Positions 33,937-43,932 of a stretch of 64,000 nt of DNA are shown one piece after another (positions within the stretch are counted from its first letter, which is position 1; every line of letters begins with the position of its first letter). The notes beneath the pieces were generated by a model, which worked only from the letters and a program-made list of their open reading frames with translations, was not told where the DNA came from and did not search any database. Where the stretch lies: contig NZ_JACIEU010000003.1 in the NCBI RefSeq assembly GCF_014197035.1, positions 276,093 to 340,092 on the forward strand, read 5' to 3'. The position numbers and the translations under genes were made by a program. The stretch comes from Sphingobium scionense (lineage in GTDB: Bacteria > Pseudomonadota > Alphaproteobacteria > Sphingomonadales > Sphingomonadaceae).

Positions 33937-34647
33937 TCAGCGCCAGGCGTGGAAGATCGCCCGGCGATAGCGGTCCTTGCGGCGGAACGGCATGACCCAG
34001 CGCCGCCAGCCCAGATTGTCCAGCGTTTCGGGCAGCACCTGGAAGCGTGTATAGCCGAAGCGGCGACACATTTCGCGCAGTGCCAGGATATTGGGCGCCC
34101 AGAAATTGGTGGGATCCTCGTCCAGTTCCAATTCGGTGAACAGCCGCATGGCAGGAACCGGCTCATGGCGAAGCGCGGTGACCGTTTCGATCACCAGATG
34201 GTCGCTGCTCATGGCCGCGGCGGCTTCCAGAACGCGATAGGGATCGGTAACATGGTACAGTACGCCCAGCAGCAAGACCATGTCGAACTGGCCTAGTTCC
34301 TCGACCCGATGTTGTGGGACGTCCAGGTCAAGTGAGCGCACGGACGAAGCGAAGCGGGCATGGGCGTGATTGAACCCGCGCTTGTCGCCCCAACCTTCGC
34401 CAGACCAGCAGAAATGATCGGTGGCAAGCACTTCGGCCGCACCGCGCCGTTCTGCCTCGAACGAGAAAAACCCGTCCCAGGCACCAATGTCGAGGATGCG
34501 TTTGCCAGTGATCGGCTGGTTGAAAATCAGGTCCGCTTCGCCCCGAAGCGGTTCGAGCGGCTTGATGCCTTGGACCTTCTCGCCATCGGGAAATGCGAAG
34601 GAGTGAAACCAGCGATCGGGCAGGGGGGGTAACGTCAGCGACGACAT
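33937..34647 (-). CDS. SAM-dependent methyltransferase, CmoB-like (DUF1698)
   Basis: The product, 236 residues from the ATG at 34647, has a Rossmann SAM site near residues 51-60 (RILDIGAWDGFFSF) and 'HVTDPYRVLEAAA' after the core strands. The layout and the 'LDLDVPQHRVEELGQFD' segment resemble CmoB, which finishes tRNA cmo5U34. Sphingomonads often carry stand-alone relatives whose acceptor is unknown, and no CmoA is here, so I do not assign CmoB. A GTG at 34668 could add seven residues. It is convergent with the DPP-IV gene. Confidence 0.8.
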   Translation of the reverse strand: MSSLTLPPLPDRWFHSFAFPDGEKVQGIKPLEPLRGEADLIFNQPITGKRILDIGAWDGFFSFEAERRGAAEVLATDHFCWSGEGWGDKRGFNHAHARFASSVRSLDLDVPQHRVEELGQFDMVLLLGVLYHVTDPYRVLEAAAAMSSDHLVIETVTALRHEPVPAMRLFTELELDEDPTNFWAPNILALREMCRRFGYTRFQVLPETLDNLGWRRWVMPFRRKDRYRRAIFHAWR

Positions 34648-34811
34648 CAAGAACAATTCCAGGAACACTGAATAAGGATGGGCTTCCTAGCCGCGTCTGC
34701 GCGCCGCGACAATCCATTGACTATCTTTGGCAATAGCCCTTCTTTCTGGACAAATCGCGTCACTGCGCTATGCGCCACCCCGCAATACTGCATGGAGCGG
34801 AGTGTTAAGTC

Positions 34812-35837
34812 ATGGGTTACAAGGTCGTCGTCGTTGGTGCCACCGGTAATGTGGGCCGCGAGATGCTGACCATTCTCGCTGAACGCGAATTCCCGATTGA
34901 CGAGATTGCGGCGGTTGCATCGTCGCGGTCGACCGGCACCGAAATTGATTTCGGTGACTCCGGCAAGACACTCAAATGCAAGAATATTGAACATTTCGAT
35001 TTCACCGGCTGGGACATTGCCCTGTTCGCAGCGGGCTCCGGCCCGACCGCCGAATATGCACCCAAGGCGGCGGCGGCCGGCTGCGTCGTGATCGACAATT
35101 CGTCGCTCTATCGCATGGACCCTGACGTGCCGCTGATCGTGCCCGAGGTGAACCCGGACGCGATCGACGGCTACAAGAAGAAGAACATCATCGCCAACCC
35201 CAACTGCTCGACCGCGCAGATGGTCGTGGCGTTGAAGCCGTTGCACGACGCCGCCAAGATCAAGCGCGTCGTCGTCGCCACCTACCAGTCGGTGTCGGGC
35301 GCCGGCAAGGAAGGCATGGACGAGCTGTTCGAGCAGTCGCGCAACATCTTCGTCGGCGACCCGGCCGAGCCGAAGAAGTTCACCAAGCAGATCGCCTTCA
35401 ACGTGATCCCGCACATCGACGTCTTCCTGGACGATGGTTCGACCAAGGAAGAGTGGAAGATGGTCGCGGAAACCAAGAAGATCCTTGATCCCAAGATCAA
35501 GCTGACCGCGACCTGCGTGCGCGTGCCGGTGTTCGTCGGTCACTCCGAAGCGATCAACATCGAGTTCGAGAATGAAATCTCGGCGAAGGAAGCGCAGGAC
35601 ATCCTGCGCGAGGCGCCCGGCATCATGCTGGTCGATAAGCGCGAGGACGGCGGCTACATCACCCCGATCGAGTGCGTCGGCGATTTCGCGACCTTCATCA
35701 GCCGCGTGCGTGAGGATTCGACCGTTGATAACGGCATCAACCTGTGGTGCGTCAGCGATAATCTGCGCAAGGGCGCGGCGCTGAACGCGGTGCAGATCGC
35801 TGAACTGCTGGGCCGTCGCCACCTCAAGAAGGGCTGA
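34812..35837 (+). CDS. asd: aspartate-semialdehyde dehydrogenase
   Basis: This 341-residue enzyme reduces aspartyl phosphate to aspartate semialdehyde for Lys, Thr, Met and diaminopimelate synthesis. It has 'VGATGNVGREML' for NADPH, Cys132 in NPNCSTAQM as the nucleophile, and the family segment SVSGAGKEGM. It is followed after 8 bp by a membrane protein gene, so the two may share a transcript. A weak TTGACT box upstream (34717) might be its promoter. Confidence 0.96.
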   Translation: MGYKVVVVGATGNVGREMLTILAEREFPIDEIAAVASSRSTGTEIDFGDSGKTLKCKNIEHFDFTGWDIALFAAGSGPTAEYAPKAAAAGCVVIDNSSLYRMDPDVPLIVPEVNPDAIDGYKKKNIIANPNCSTAQMVVALKPLHDAAKIKRVVVATYQSVSGAGKEGMDELFEQSRNIFVGDPAEPKKFTKQIAFNVIPHIDVFLDDGSTKEEWKMVAETKKILDPKIKLTATCVRVPVFVGHSEAINIEFENEISAKEAQDILREAPGIMLVDKREDGGYITPIECVGDFATFISRVREDSTVDNGINLWCVSDNLRKGAALNAVQIAELLGRRHLKKG

Positions 35838-35845
35838 GCCTGCAC

Positions 35846-36529
35846 ATGGTCTCCGGCGCTGTCGCGACGTGGAAGGCTCTTCCTGTCGCGCAGCGCCGGA
35901 TGATCGCCGCCTTGCTGGTGGCAATCGGGCTGGCCAATGTCGTGCAGCCCTTTCCCGATCTCGCGCCGTTGCAGCATGGGCCGACGTTGCTGCTGACGCT
36001 CACGGCGCCCTGGCTTCTCAGGCGCTGGCCGTTGTCGACCGGATCGGTCGTCTGCATCTGGCTGTTCCTGCTGCTCCACACCTTCGGTGCGCGCTGGATC
36101 TATTCCTATGTGCCCTATGACGATTGGGCGCGGATGCTCAGCGGCCATGATATTTCCAGCCTCCTCGGCCTCCATCGTAATGCCTATGACCGGCTCGTCC
36201 ATTTCGCCTTCGGTGCGCTGCTGACGGCGCCGGTGGCGGAGGTTGCGCGACGCAAGGGCAGCCTGCGCCAGGGCTGGAGCCTGGTCTTCGCCTTCGCAGC
36301 GATCGGCCTTGGCAGCGCGCTCTACGAGATTTTCGAATGGCTGCTGACGGTGATCGCCGCCGGCGAGACGGCCGATTATTATAATGGGCAACAGGGCGAT
36401 GTCTGGGATCCGCAAAAGGACATGGCAGCGGCCCAGATCGGCAGCGCCCTTGCCCTGATCGCGCTCTTGCGCCGCCGGAGCGGAAATCCTATCGGCGAGG
36501 CCCCAAGCCCCGAAGGACCAGCACAATGA
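35846..36529 (+). CDS. DUF2238 (YjdF-like) membrane protein
   Basis: This 227-residue protein has about six hydrophobic segments. It carries the DUF2238 hallmark 'YDRLVHFAFGALLTAPVAEVA' and 'YEIFEWLLTVIAAG', followed by a conserved 'GQQGDVWDPQKDM' stretch. Its function is unknown; homologues are called YjdF. The stop overlaps the ATG of the next gene by 4 bp, so it is translationally coupled with the hydrolase. Confidence 0.85.
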   Translation: MVSGAVATWKALPVAQRRMIAALLVAIGLANVVQPFPDLAPLQHGPTLLLTLTAPWLLRRWPLSTGSVVCIWLFLLLHTFGARWIYSYVPYDDWARMLSGHDISSLLGLHRNAYDRLVHFAFGALLTAPVAEVARRKGSLRQGWSLVFAFAAIGLGSALYEIFEWLLTVIAAGETADYYNGQQGDVWDPQKDMAAAQIGSALALIALLRRRSGNPIGEAPSPEGPAQ

Positions 36530-37287
36530 CCGACCTGCAGATCGAACGCCACGATATCAAGGGCCTGGGTGGCCTGCCGATCGCCGTGCATGTCGTGGGC
36601 CAAGGGCGCGACCTGGTGCTGATCCACGGCTATTTCTCCAACGCCTGGACCAACTGGATCCGTTACGGCCATGCAGCCAAGCTGGTGGAGGCGGGCTTCC
36701 GCCTGATCATGCCGGACCTGCGCGGCCACGGCGAAAGCGGCAAGCCGCATGATGCGGCGGACTATCCGGCCGATGCGCTGACCGACGACAATCTGGCGCT
36801 GGTCGAGCAGATGGGGCTGACCGACTATGATCTGGGTGGCTATTCGCTGGGTGCGCGCACGACAGTGCGGATGCTGGCGCGCGGCGCGACCCCGCGACGG
36901 GTGATCCTGGCGGGCATGGGGCTGCGGGGGCTCACCCGGACGCTCGACAAGGGCGGTTATTACAAGAAGGTGCTGACCAATCTCGGCACGTTCGAACGCG
37001 GCACGTCGGAGTGGATGACCGAGGCGTTCCTCAAGACCACCAAGGGCGACCCGGTGGCGATGCTGCATATCCTCAATACCTTCGTCGATACCGACGAGGC
37101 GACCATTGCCGGCTTCCAGCAGCCGGCCGAAGTGATTTGCGGCGCCGACGATCAGGACAACGGCATCGCGCAGGAGCTGGTCGATACGCTGCCCAACGGC
37201 CGTTATGTCGAGATACCGGGCAATCATATGAATGCGGTCACCCGCAAGGAACTGGGCCAGGCGATGGTCGGCTTCCTGACCGCTTGA
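36526..37287 (+). CDS. alpha/beta-hydrolase
   Basis: This 253-residue cytoplasmic hydrolase has a Ser nucleophile in GGYSLGART, an Asp in GADDQDNG and a His in PGNHMNAV, a full triad. 'HGYFSNAWTNW' carries the oxyanion hole. Members include esterases and peroxidases, and the substrate is unknown. The gene overlaps the DUF2238 gene by 4 bp. Confidence 0.88.
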   Translation: MTDLQIERHDIKGLGGLPIAVHVVGQGRDLVLIHGYFSNAWTNWIRYGHAAKLVEAGFRLIMPDLRGHGESGKPHDAADYPADALTDDNLALVEQMGLTDYDLGGYSLGARTTVRMLARGATPRRVILAGMGLRGLTRTLDKGGYYKKVLTNLGTFERGTSEWMTEAFLKTTKGDPVAMLHILNTFVDTDEATIAGFQQPAEVICGADDQDNGIAQELVDTLPNGRYVEIPGNHMNAVTRKELGQAMVGFLTA

Positions 37288-37345
37288 CTGTCTCGTCCGC
37301 CTAATCCACCTTGGCCCCATAAGAAGACCTGAGGGGCCAAGTTCC

Positions 37346-39169
37346 ATGAAAATCGCCATTTCGATCGCCGCGCTTGCGGCTGCCCTTGTTGCATCGCCGG
37401 TGCTGGCGCAGCAGGCACCGGCCACGCAGCAGCCGACCGCGGCGGAGGCAGAATCCTTCCTGACCAAGGCGGAGAAGGCGCTGTTCGATCAGTCGCTGAT
37501 CAGCAGCCGTGCCGCCTGGATCAACGCGACCTACATCACCGACGATACCGATGCGCTCGCGTCCTATTTCGGCGCAATCGATACGACGATGCGGGTCGAC
37601 TATGCGCTGGAGGCGGCCAAGTTCGCGACCGCGCCGGGCCTGAGCGAAGAGACAAGCCGCCGCCTGACGCTGCTGCGCACGGCGCTGACCTTGCCCGCGC
37701 CGACCACGTCGGGCGCCTCGCAACAGCTAAACGACCTCGCCACCAAGCTGCAGTCCACCTATGGCAAAGGCAAGGGCACGCTCAACGGCCAGCCGATCAA
37801 CGGCAGCGACATCGAAGAGAAGATGGGCACGGACCGCAACCCGGACGAGCTCAAGGAGATGTGGGTCAGTTGGCACGACAACGTCGGTGCGCCGATGCGG
37901 GGCGACTATGCCAAGCTGGTGACGATCGCCAACCAGGGCGCCAAGGAACTGGGCTTTGCCGATACCGGCGCGATGTGGCGGTCCAAATATGACATGCCGG
38001 CCGGTGATTTCGCCAAGCTGACCGACAAGATCTGGGCCGAGGTGAAGCCACTCTATGACGAGTTGCACTGCTATACCCGGACCAAGCTCAACGAGAAATA
38101 TGGCGATGCCGTCCAGCCAAGGACCGGGCCGATCCGGGCTGACCTGCTCGGCAATATGTGGGCGCAGGAATGGGGAAATATCTATGATATCGTCGCACCC
38201 GCCGGGGCCGGTGATCTGGGCTATGATGTCACCGACCTGTTGAAAGCCAAGAATTACGATCCGATCAAGATGGTGAAGACGGGCGAAGGCTTCTACAGCT
38301 CGCTGGGCTTTGCGCCGCTGCCCCAGACCTTCTGGGATCGTTCGCAGATTACAAAGCCGCGCGACCGCGAAGTGATCTGTCACGCTTCGGCCTGGGATAT
38401 CGACAACAAAGACGATATCCGCATCAAGATGTGCACCAAGGTGAATGGCGACGACTTCGTCACTATCCATCATGAGCTGGGCCATAATTATTACCAGCGC
38501 GCCTATAATATTCAGAAGCCGCTCTATCTCGATGGCGCCAACGATGGCTTCCATGAGGCGATCGGCGACTTCATCGCGCTGTCGATCACGCCCGACTATC
38601 TGGTGAAGATCGGCCTGCTTGATCCGGCCAAGGTGCCGGGCACCGACAAGGATCTGGGCCTGCTGCTGCGCCAGGCGATGGACAAGGTGGCGTTCCTGCC
38701 GTTCGGTCTGCTGATCGACAAATGGCGCTGGGGCGTGTTCGACGGATCGATCCCGGAATCCCAATATGAGTCGGCCTGGACCGACCTGCGCCGCCAGTAT
38801 CAGGGCATCGTTCCGCCCGTAACGCGCGACGAAAGCAAGTTCGATGCCGGCGCCAAATTCCATATTCCCGGCAATACGCCCTACACCCGTTACTTCCTGG
38901 CGCGCGTGCTGCAGTTCCAATTCTATGAAGCGGCCTGTCGCCAGTCCGGTTGGAAGGGGCCGCTTCATCGCTGTTCCTTCTATGGAAACAAGGCTGTAGG
39001 GGCAAAACTTGACGCCATGTTGCAGATGGGTGCGTCCAAGCCATGGCCCGACGCGCTGCAGGCTTTCACCGGTAGCCGGGAAATGTCCGGCAAGGCGCTG
39101 GTCAACTATTTCGCGCCCCTTCAGGGCTGGCTCAAGGAGCAGAATAAGGGCAAGTCCTGCGGCTGGTAA
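37346..39169 (+). CDS. exported M2 peptidyl-dipeptidase (ACE-like)
   Basis: This 607-residue zinc peptidase begins with a signal peptide ending SPVLAQ. HELGH at 376-380 binds zinc, and the third ligand Glu is in GFHEAIGD downstream. The surrounding 'GANDGFHEAIGD' segment matches the angiotensin-converting-enzyme family, which removes C-terminal dipeptides. Length and motif order are like the bacterial single-domain ACE homologues. It would help digest peptides in the periplasm. It is preceded by 58 bp that hold no obvious promoter. Confidence 0.94.
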   Translation: MKIAISIAALAAALVASPVLAQQAPATQQPTAAEAESFLTKAEKALFDQSLISSRAAWINATYITDDTDALASYFGAIDTTMRVDYALEAAKFATAPGLSEETSRRLTLLRTALTLPAPTTSGASQQLNDLATKLQSTYGKGKGTLNGQPINGSDIEEKMGTDRNPDELKEMWVSWHDNVGAPMRGDYAKLVTIANQGAKELGFADTGAMWRSKYDMPAGDFAKLTDKIWAEVKPLYDELHCYTRTKLNEKYGDAVQPRTGPIRADLLGNMWAQEWGNIYDIVAPAGAGDLGYDVTDLLKAKNYDPIKMVKTGEGFYSSLGFAPLPQTFWDRSQITKPRDREVICHASAWDIDNKDDIRIKMCTKVNGDDFVTIHHELGHNYYQRAYNIQKPLYLDGANDGFHEAIGDFIALSITPDYLVKIGLLDPAKVPGTDKDLGLLLRQAMDKVAFLPFGLLIDKWRWGVFDGSIPESQYESAWTDLRRQYQGIVPPVTRDESKFDAGAKFHIPGNTPYTRYFLARVLQFQFYEAACRQSGWKGPLHRCSFYGNKAVGAKLDAMLQMGASKPWPDALQAFTGSREMSGKALVNYFAPLQGWLKEQNKGKSCGW

Positions 39170-39200
39170 GTCGCCGTAAAACTTGGTAAATGGCCGGTGT

Positions 39201-40349
39201 ATGAGCGCACCGGCCGTTATCCTCTCCCTGCTTTTCGGTACTGCCCTGGTGATGACAGTCGCCATGGCCGTCTCTTGGCTGCACTTCGGCCGGCAGAAGC
39301 ATGTGCTGACCTGGACTGCATCCTATGCGGTTGCCATCCTCCAGTGGATCGCCAACGCGGGCGGCTATTTCCTGCAAAGCCGGTTGCTTTTCATCCTGAC
39401 CGGCATCGGCCTCATCATCAGCGCATCATTGCTGGCCATCGGCATCCGCCAGCGTTCGGGCCGGCCTTTGCAGCTATTCGCCTTTGCCGTGCCGGCCATT
39501 CTGGTGAGTCTGGCAATGGCGATCGCGATCGGGCCGGTGGGTAGCCAGATCATGCAGGGAATGATTATACCGACATATGTCGGGTTGCTGATGGCGGTCA
39601 GTGCCCTGTCTCTCTGGCCGCGCAACCGATCCTTCACGCCACCGGAATTCGCCTTTTTCGTTATATTGCTCGCTTTTGCCATCGGGCAGTTGGCACTCGC
39701 CGCCTCCGCAGCCCTGATCAGAGGCCCCGAAGAAGGCAAGGAGCTTTATCGCGCGATCCTTGGGCTGTTCATGCCGACCGTCTATGTCGGCACGGCCGTG
39801 GCAGCCGTGCTGGTGGTCGCGGGCGACCTGGCCCAGCAATTGCGCCAGAAGATGATGCATGACCCGCTGACCAATGTGCTCAATCGGCGGGGCATCGCGG
39901 AGGCGGCAGAGCGGGCGATCGCCAATGCCCGGCGTCAAGGGCGGCCCGTTTCATTGGTGATTTGTGATCTTGATGGCTTCAAGGGGCTGAATGATGGCTA
40001 TGGCCATATGGCCGGTGACGCGGCGTTGCGCGGCTTTGCCCATTTGCTGACCAATGCGGTGCGGCGTGGCGATGTGGTCGGTCGCCTGGGCGGCGACGAG
40101 TTCGGTTTGCTGATGGTGGATACGGGTGCAGAGGTTGCAGCCGACGCGATGGAACGCGTGCGGGTCGAAATCAGCTGCCTGCGCCTTGGCGAGGCGCCCC
40201 ATGCGCTGCTGCGGGCGAGCTTCGGCGTCACCGATTTGCGGCCGGATGATCGGGAACTGGACGACCTGGTCGCGCGGGCCGATGCGGCACTCTATGCCGC
40301 GAAGCGCGAGGGCAAGAACCGCGTCACGGTATCCCGCGCCGCCGCCTGA
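39201..40349 (+). CDS. membrane diguanylate cyclase (GGDEF)
   Basis: This 382-residue protein has about six N-terminal membrane segments and a C-terminal GGDEF domain. GGDEF is at 297-301, and RRGD five residues before it matches the inhibitory I-site, so product feedback is likely. It should make cyclic di-GMP at the inner membrane in response to a signal sensed through the membrane part. The upstream TTG at 39183 is a less likely start. No EAL domain is present. Confidence 0.9.
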   Translation: MSAPAVILSLLFGTALVMTVAMAVSWLHFGRQKHVLTWTASYAVAILQWIANAGGYFLQSRLLFILTGIGLIISASLLAIGIRQRSGRPLQLFAFAVPAILVSLAMAIAIGPVGSQIMQGMIIPTYVGLLMAVSALSLWPRNRSFTPPEFAFFVILLAFAIGQLALAASAALIRGPEEGKELYRAILGLFMPTVYVGTAVAAVLVVAGDLAQQLRQKMMHDPLTNVLNRRGIAEAAERAIANARRQGRPVSLVICDLDGFKGLNDGYGHMAGDAALRGFAHLLTNAVRRGDVVGRLGGDEFGLLMVDTGAEVAADAMERVRVEISCLRLGEAPHALLRASFGVTDLRPDDRELDDLVARADAALYAAKREGKNRVTVSRAAA

Positions 40350-40385
40350 TCCTGGGGATCGGGCAGCAGCGCGGCAATCGCCATA

Positions 40386-41840
40386 TTACCGGAACGGCGG
40401 TTCGTTGAAGGCGCGCAGCTTGCGGCTATGCAGCTTGGGGCCTTCCTGGCGCAACAGTTCGCAGGCCATCAGGCCGACGCGCAGATGGCCGGCAATCGCC
40501 TCCTCATAAAAGCGATTGGCCTGGCCCGGCAGCTTCAGTTCGCCATGGATCGGCTTGTCCGATACGCAGAGCAACGTGCCATAGGGGACGCGGAAGCGAT
40601 AACCTTGGGCCGCGATGGTGGCGGACTCCATGTCGATGCCGACGGCGCGTGACAGGCTGAAGCGCAGGGCGGAGCTGGAATAGCGCAATTCCCAGTTGCG
40701 ATCGTCGGTGGTGACGACCGTGCCGGTGCGCAGGCGTCGCTTGAAATCCTCCGGATTGCCGCCACCCAGGATTGTTTCGGCTGCGCTCGCCATGGCGACC
40801 TGGACCTCGGCGATTGCCGGCACCGGGATTTCCGGCGGCAGCATCTCGTCCAGCACATGGTCGTCACGCAGATAGGCATGGGCCAGCACATAGTCGCCGA
40901 TCCGCTGACTGGGGCGGAGGCCGCCGCAATGGCCGATCATCAGCCAGGCTTCGGGACGGACGACAGCGAGATGGTCGCAGATCGTCTTGGCGTTGGATGG
41001 GCCGACGCCGATATTGACCAGGGTGATGCCGCTGCGATCGGGCGCGATCAGGTGATAGGCCGGCATCTGGTGCTTGCGCCAGGCGCTGTCGGCGATCATC
41101 TGCGCGGGATCGGCGGTTTCGGGCGTCACATAGACGCCACCGGCACCGGACAGGGCCGTAAAGCGGCTGCCGGGCTGCTGCAGTTCCTTGCAGGCCCAGT
41201 CCACGAACTCGTCGACATAGCGATGATAGTTGGTGAACAGGATATAGCGCTGCACATGCTCGGCCGGGGTGCCGGTATAGTGCTTCAGGCGCGCCAGCGA
41301 GAAATCGGTACGGAGCCCGTCGAACAGGGCGAGCGGGCGGTCCCCTTCGGCATCCGGCGTGAACAGGCCATCGGCGATCTCATCGCCGATCTCGGCCAGT
41401 TCCGTTGCCGGGAAGTGGCGCGCCAGTTCGGTCGGCGGCGTGCCGTCGAGCGCATTGATGTCGAGTCCGTCCAGGACATAGGGGAAGGGGATCTGCTGAT
41501 CCGACAAGCCGGTTTCGACCTCCACGCCATAGTCGCGGACCAGAAGGTCGATCTGTTCGGCGAGATAATCGGCGAACATGGCGGGCCGGGTAACGGTGGT
41601 CACATAGCGGCCGGGTTTCGACAGGCGCGCGAAGGAGCGGCCCGGCGGCGGTGCCTGACTGTCATCCTGATAGGTGACCCGCAGTTCGGGGTAGCAGAAG
41701 CGCCGATCGGCCCGAGCTTCGGGCGGCGGGATGCTGCCGTCGCGGGCATAGGCCCGCATGGCCTCCCGCAGATTTTCGATGGATGTCTGATAGATGGCGT
41801 CGAGTTGCGCGACGATCGCTGTGCCGATGCTCTGTGTCAT
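40386..41840 (-). CDS. amn: AMP nucleosidase
   Basis: This 484-residue enzyme splits AMP into adenine and ribose 5-phosphate, setting purine and energy balance. The N-terminal AMP-nucleosidase domain ('TSIENLREAMRAYARDG') is followed by a phosphorylase-like C-terminal domain that includes 'VDFVDWACKEL', 'GVGPSNAKTICDHLA' and 'GIDMESATIAAQGY'. A GTG one codon upstream (41843) is possible. It is convergent with the GGDEF gene. About 90 bp separate it from the peroxiredoxin gene on the same strand. Confidence 0.93.
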   Translation of the reverse strand: MTQSIGTAIVAQLDAIYQTSIENLREAMRAYARDGSIPPPEARADRRFCYPELRVTYQDDSQAPPPGRSFARLSKPGRYVTTVTRPAMFADYLAEQIDLLVRDYGVEVETGLSDQQIPFPYVLDGLDINALDGTPPTELARHFPATELAEIGDEIADGLFTPDAEGDRPLALFDGLRTDFSLARLKHYTGTPAEHVQRYILFTNYHRYVDEFVDWACKELQQPGSRFTALSGAGGVYVTPETADPAQMIADSAWRKHQMPAYHLIAPDRSGITLVNIGVGPSNAKTICDHLAVVRPEAWLMIGHCGGLRPSQRIGDYVLAHAYLRDDHVLDEMLPPEIPVPAIAEVQVAMASAAETILGGGNPEDFKRRLRTGTVVTTDDRNWELRYSSSALRFSLSRAVGIDMESATIAAQGYRFRVPYGTLLCVSDKPIHGELKLPGQANRFYEEAIAGHLRVGLMACELLRQEGPKLHSRKLRAFNEPPFR

Positions 41841-41934
41841 CACCTCTTGCTACCGCACTTGTGTGACGGAAGGAAGATGCCAGCGAAACAATCGCGCGCC
41901 CGACCGATCCGGCCCGGCGCGCGACCGGAAAAAT

Positions 41935-42417
41935 TCAGAGCTGTTCGAGCATGAAGTCGGCCGAGGAGACCTTGAAGTCGCCCGGTGCTTCGACGTTCAG
42001 TTCCTCGACGACGCCGTCCTTGACGATCATCGAGAAGCGCTGGCCGCGCTCGCCCAAGCCAAACTTGCTGCCGTCCATGGTCAGGCCCACGGCCTGGGCG
42101 AAGCTGCCATTGCCGTCGGCCAGCATCGTCACCTTGTCATCGGCACCGGCCGACTTGCCCCATGCGCCCATGACGAAGGCGTCGTTGACGGCGGTGCAGG
42201 CAATCTCGTCCACGCCCTTGCCCTTGAGGGCCTCGGCCTTTTCGATGAAGCCGGGCAGATGCTTGGCCGAGCAGGTCGGCGTGAAGGCGCCGGGCACCGA
42301 GAAGAGGGCAACGGTGCGGCCCGCGAAATATTCGTCCGAAACAACCTGTTCGGGGCCGTTTTCGGTCATCTTCGTGAAGGTCGTGCTGGGAAGGCGGTCA
42401 CCCTTGGCGATGGTCAT
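41935..42417 (-). CDS. peroxiredoxin, Prx5 type
   Basis: This 160-residue thiol peroxidase reduces peroxides. The peroxidatic Cys is in PGAFTPTCSAKH, the Prx5 form of the motif, and the resolving Cys may be in EIACTAVND. AGGAGA lies upstream of the ATG at 42417; the longer frame to 42636 has no family similarity. It is divergent from the YqgE gene, with 144 bp between. Thioredoxin or glutaredoxin would regenerate it. Confidence 0.93.
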   Translation of the reverse strand: MTIAKGDRLPSTTFTKMTENGPEQVVSDEYFAGRTVALFSVPGAFTPTCSAKHLPGFIEKAEALKGKGVDEIACTAVNDAFVMGAWGKSAGADDKVTMLADGNGSFAQAVGLTMDGSKFGLGERGQRFSMIVKDGVVEELNVEAPGDFKVSSADFMLEQL

Positions 42418-42561
42418 ATCTTGTCTCCTGGCCTGTGGCGTCGCGGAGTTCGTTGCTCGTGCGCCGCCTGTCAAGGGCGCGGCGGTGGAATATGCCATGA
42501 TGCCCCCTGGATACGGTGGCTGCCAATTGGCATTTGCGCGTTTCTGCCTATATTCCAAAGC

Positions 42562-43122
42562 ATGACTGATCCCCGCTTCTATGGCGGCCGCTTCCTTCTG
42601 GCATTGCCGGGCATGGAGGATGAGCGCTTTGACCATTCTGTGATCGCGCTATGCGTGCATGACGAGGATGGGGCGCTGGGTATTTCCTTGAGCGAGGAAG
42701 TGGAGGGGATCGGGCTGCGCGATCTGCTCCAGAGTTTCGATATCGATGGCTCGGCTATTCCCGACCAGCCGGTGCTGAAGGGCGGGCCGGTGGAACCGCG
42801 GCGGGGCTTCGTGCTGCATTCGCTCGATTGGGCGGGGCAGGATATGGTGCAGTCCGGCCCGAACTGGGGGCTTTCCGGCTCGCTCGACATATTGAAGGCG
42901 ATTGCCGAAGGGCGCGGCCCCAGCCGTTATCTTGTCGCCTTGGGCTATGCCGGCTGGGCGGCCGGGCAGTTGGAGCAGGAAATGACCGGCGAGAGCTGGT
43001 TCCTGGCCGAGGGTGGCGTGGACCTGCTGTTCGACACGCCTGCGCATCGCAAATGGAGCGCAGCCTATGCCGCCGCGGGCATTGATTCGGCCCATCTGGT
43101 GAGTGGCGGCGGGTCGGCCTGA
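42562..43122 (+). CDS. YqgE/AlgH family protein
   Basis: The 186-residue protein begins MTDPRFYGGRFLLALPGM and contains 'GGPVEPRRGFVLHSLDW', the pattern that defines the YqgE/AlgH family. Its function is unclear, though AlgH has been linked to alginate regulation in Pseudomonas. The upstream ORF that runs back to 41794 has no family similarity and is antisense to the peroxiredoxin gene, so the ATG at 42562 is chosen. Confidence 0.9.
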   Translation: MTDPRFYGGRFLLALPGMEDERFDHSVIALCVHDEDGALGISLSEEVEGIGLRDLLQSFDIDGSAIPDQPVLKGGPVEPRRGFVLHSLDWAGQDMVQSGPNWGLSGSLDILKAIAEGRGPSRYLVALGYAGWAAGQLEQEMTGESWFLAEGGVDLLFDTPAHRKWSAAYAAAGIDSAHLVSGGGSA

Positions 43123-43306
43123 GGTTTTGATCCGTTGCGCAGCCGATTTCTGGCTGTTGCGTGGGCAGAATGATGATGCGCATCCGCCGCTTGTTCTGTT
43201 ATCGTAACTGAACCGTTTAGGGTAAATTCGCCTTAACCAGAGTGCGATAGATTGCGGCAATCGGTCCCGCCCATTCTCCGTCATGGGGAAAATGCGGGGT
43301 TATTTC

Positions 43307-43897
43307 ATGAAGAAGATTATCTGCGCGGCGCTTGCCGCAGCGATGCCGCTCGCGCCGGCGTCGGCGGCGACCTGCTGGAAGAAGGATCATGTGGAGGCGG
43401 CCCAGGTCCGCAATTTCGAGATGATGTTGATGGTATCGGCGCTGCGCTGCAACACGAGCGCCTATGATTTCCTACCCGCCTATAACCAGTTCGTACGCGA
43501 AAAGCGGGTGGCGCTGGTCGAGGTGAATGACGCACTGCGCAGCCATTTCGCGGACGTTGCGGGTCTGGAAGGCGGCCTCGACGCCTATGATGATTATGTC
43601 ATCATGCTGGCGAACAGCTATGGCGCAGGGGCCGGCGGGCTGGAATGTCGGGATCTTCAGGCGATCCAGGCGGCGGCCAACGCGGTGCCGGCCAATCGGG
43701 CCGCGATCTGGAAATTGTCGGATGCTGCCGGCATAACGCCACGGATCGATGCGCCCCAATGCGACATGGCGATCGCGCTGGCGAACGACCTGCTGGCGGA
43801 TGAGGATGTCAGTGGAGGTTTGGTCGGCCGATCCATGGCGCTGGCGGAAGGGGCGGTACGTCAGCCGCCTGCGGTGGTTCGCGGACCGGCCAACTGA
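43307..43897 (+). CDS. exported protein of unknown function
   Basis: This 196-residue protein begins with a signal peptide ([20 protein letters not shown]) and is exported. The mature part has four cysteines (TCWKKD, LRCNTS, LECRDL, PQCDMA) suitable for two disulfides, and is otherwise mostly helical. I recognise no family. It sits alone between yqgE and ahcY on the plus strand. A start 24 bp earlier (43283) is possible. Confidence 0.75.
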   Translation: MKKIICAALAAAMPLAPASAATCWKKDHVEAAQVRNFEMMLMVSALRCNTSAYDFLPAYNQFVREKRVALVEVNDALRSHFADVAGLEGGLDAYDDYVIMLANSYGAGAGGLECRDLQAIQAAANAVPANRAAIWKLSDAAGITPRIDAPQCDMAIALANDLLADEDVSGGLVGRSMALAEGAVRQPPAVVRGPAN

Positions 43898-43932
43898 CAC
43901 ATAAAGAAAACTTTATATCGAGTTGCCATGCC

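Noticed and set aside
33937..34668. Naming the methyltransferase CmoB
   Set aside because: CmoA is absent and the protein is shorter than CmoB, so only the family relation is stated.
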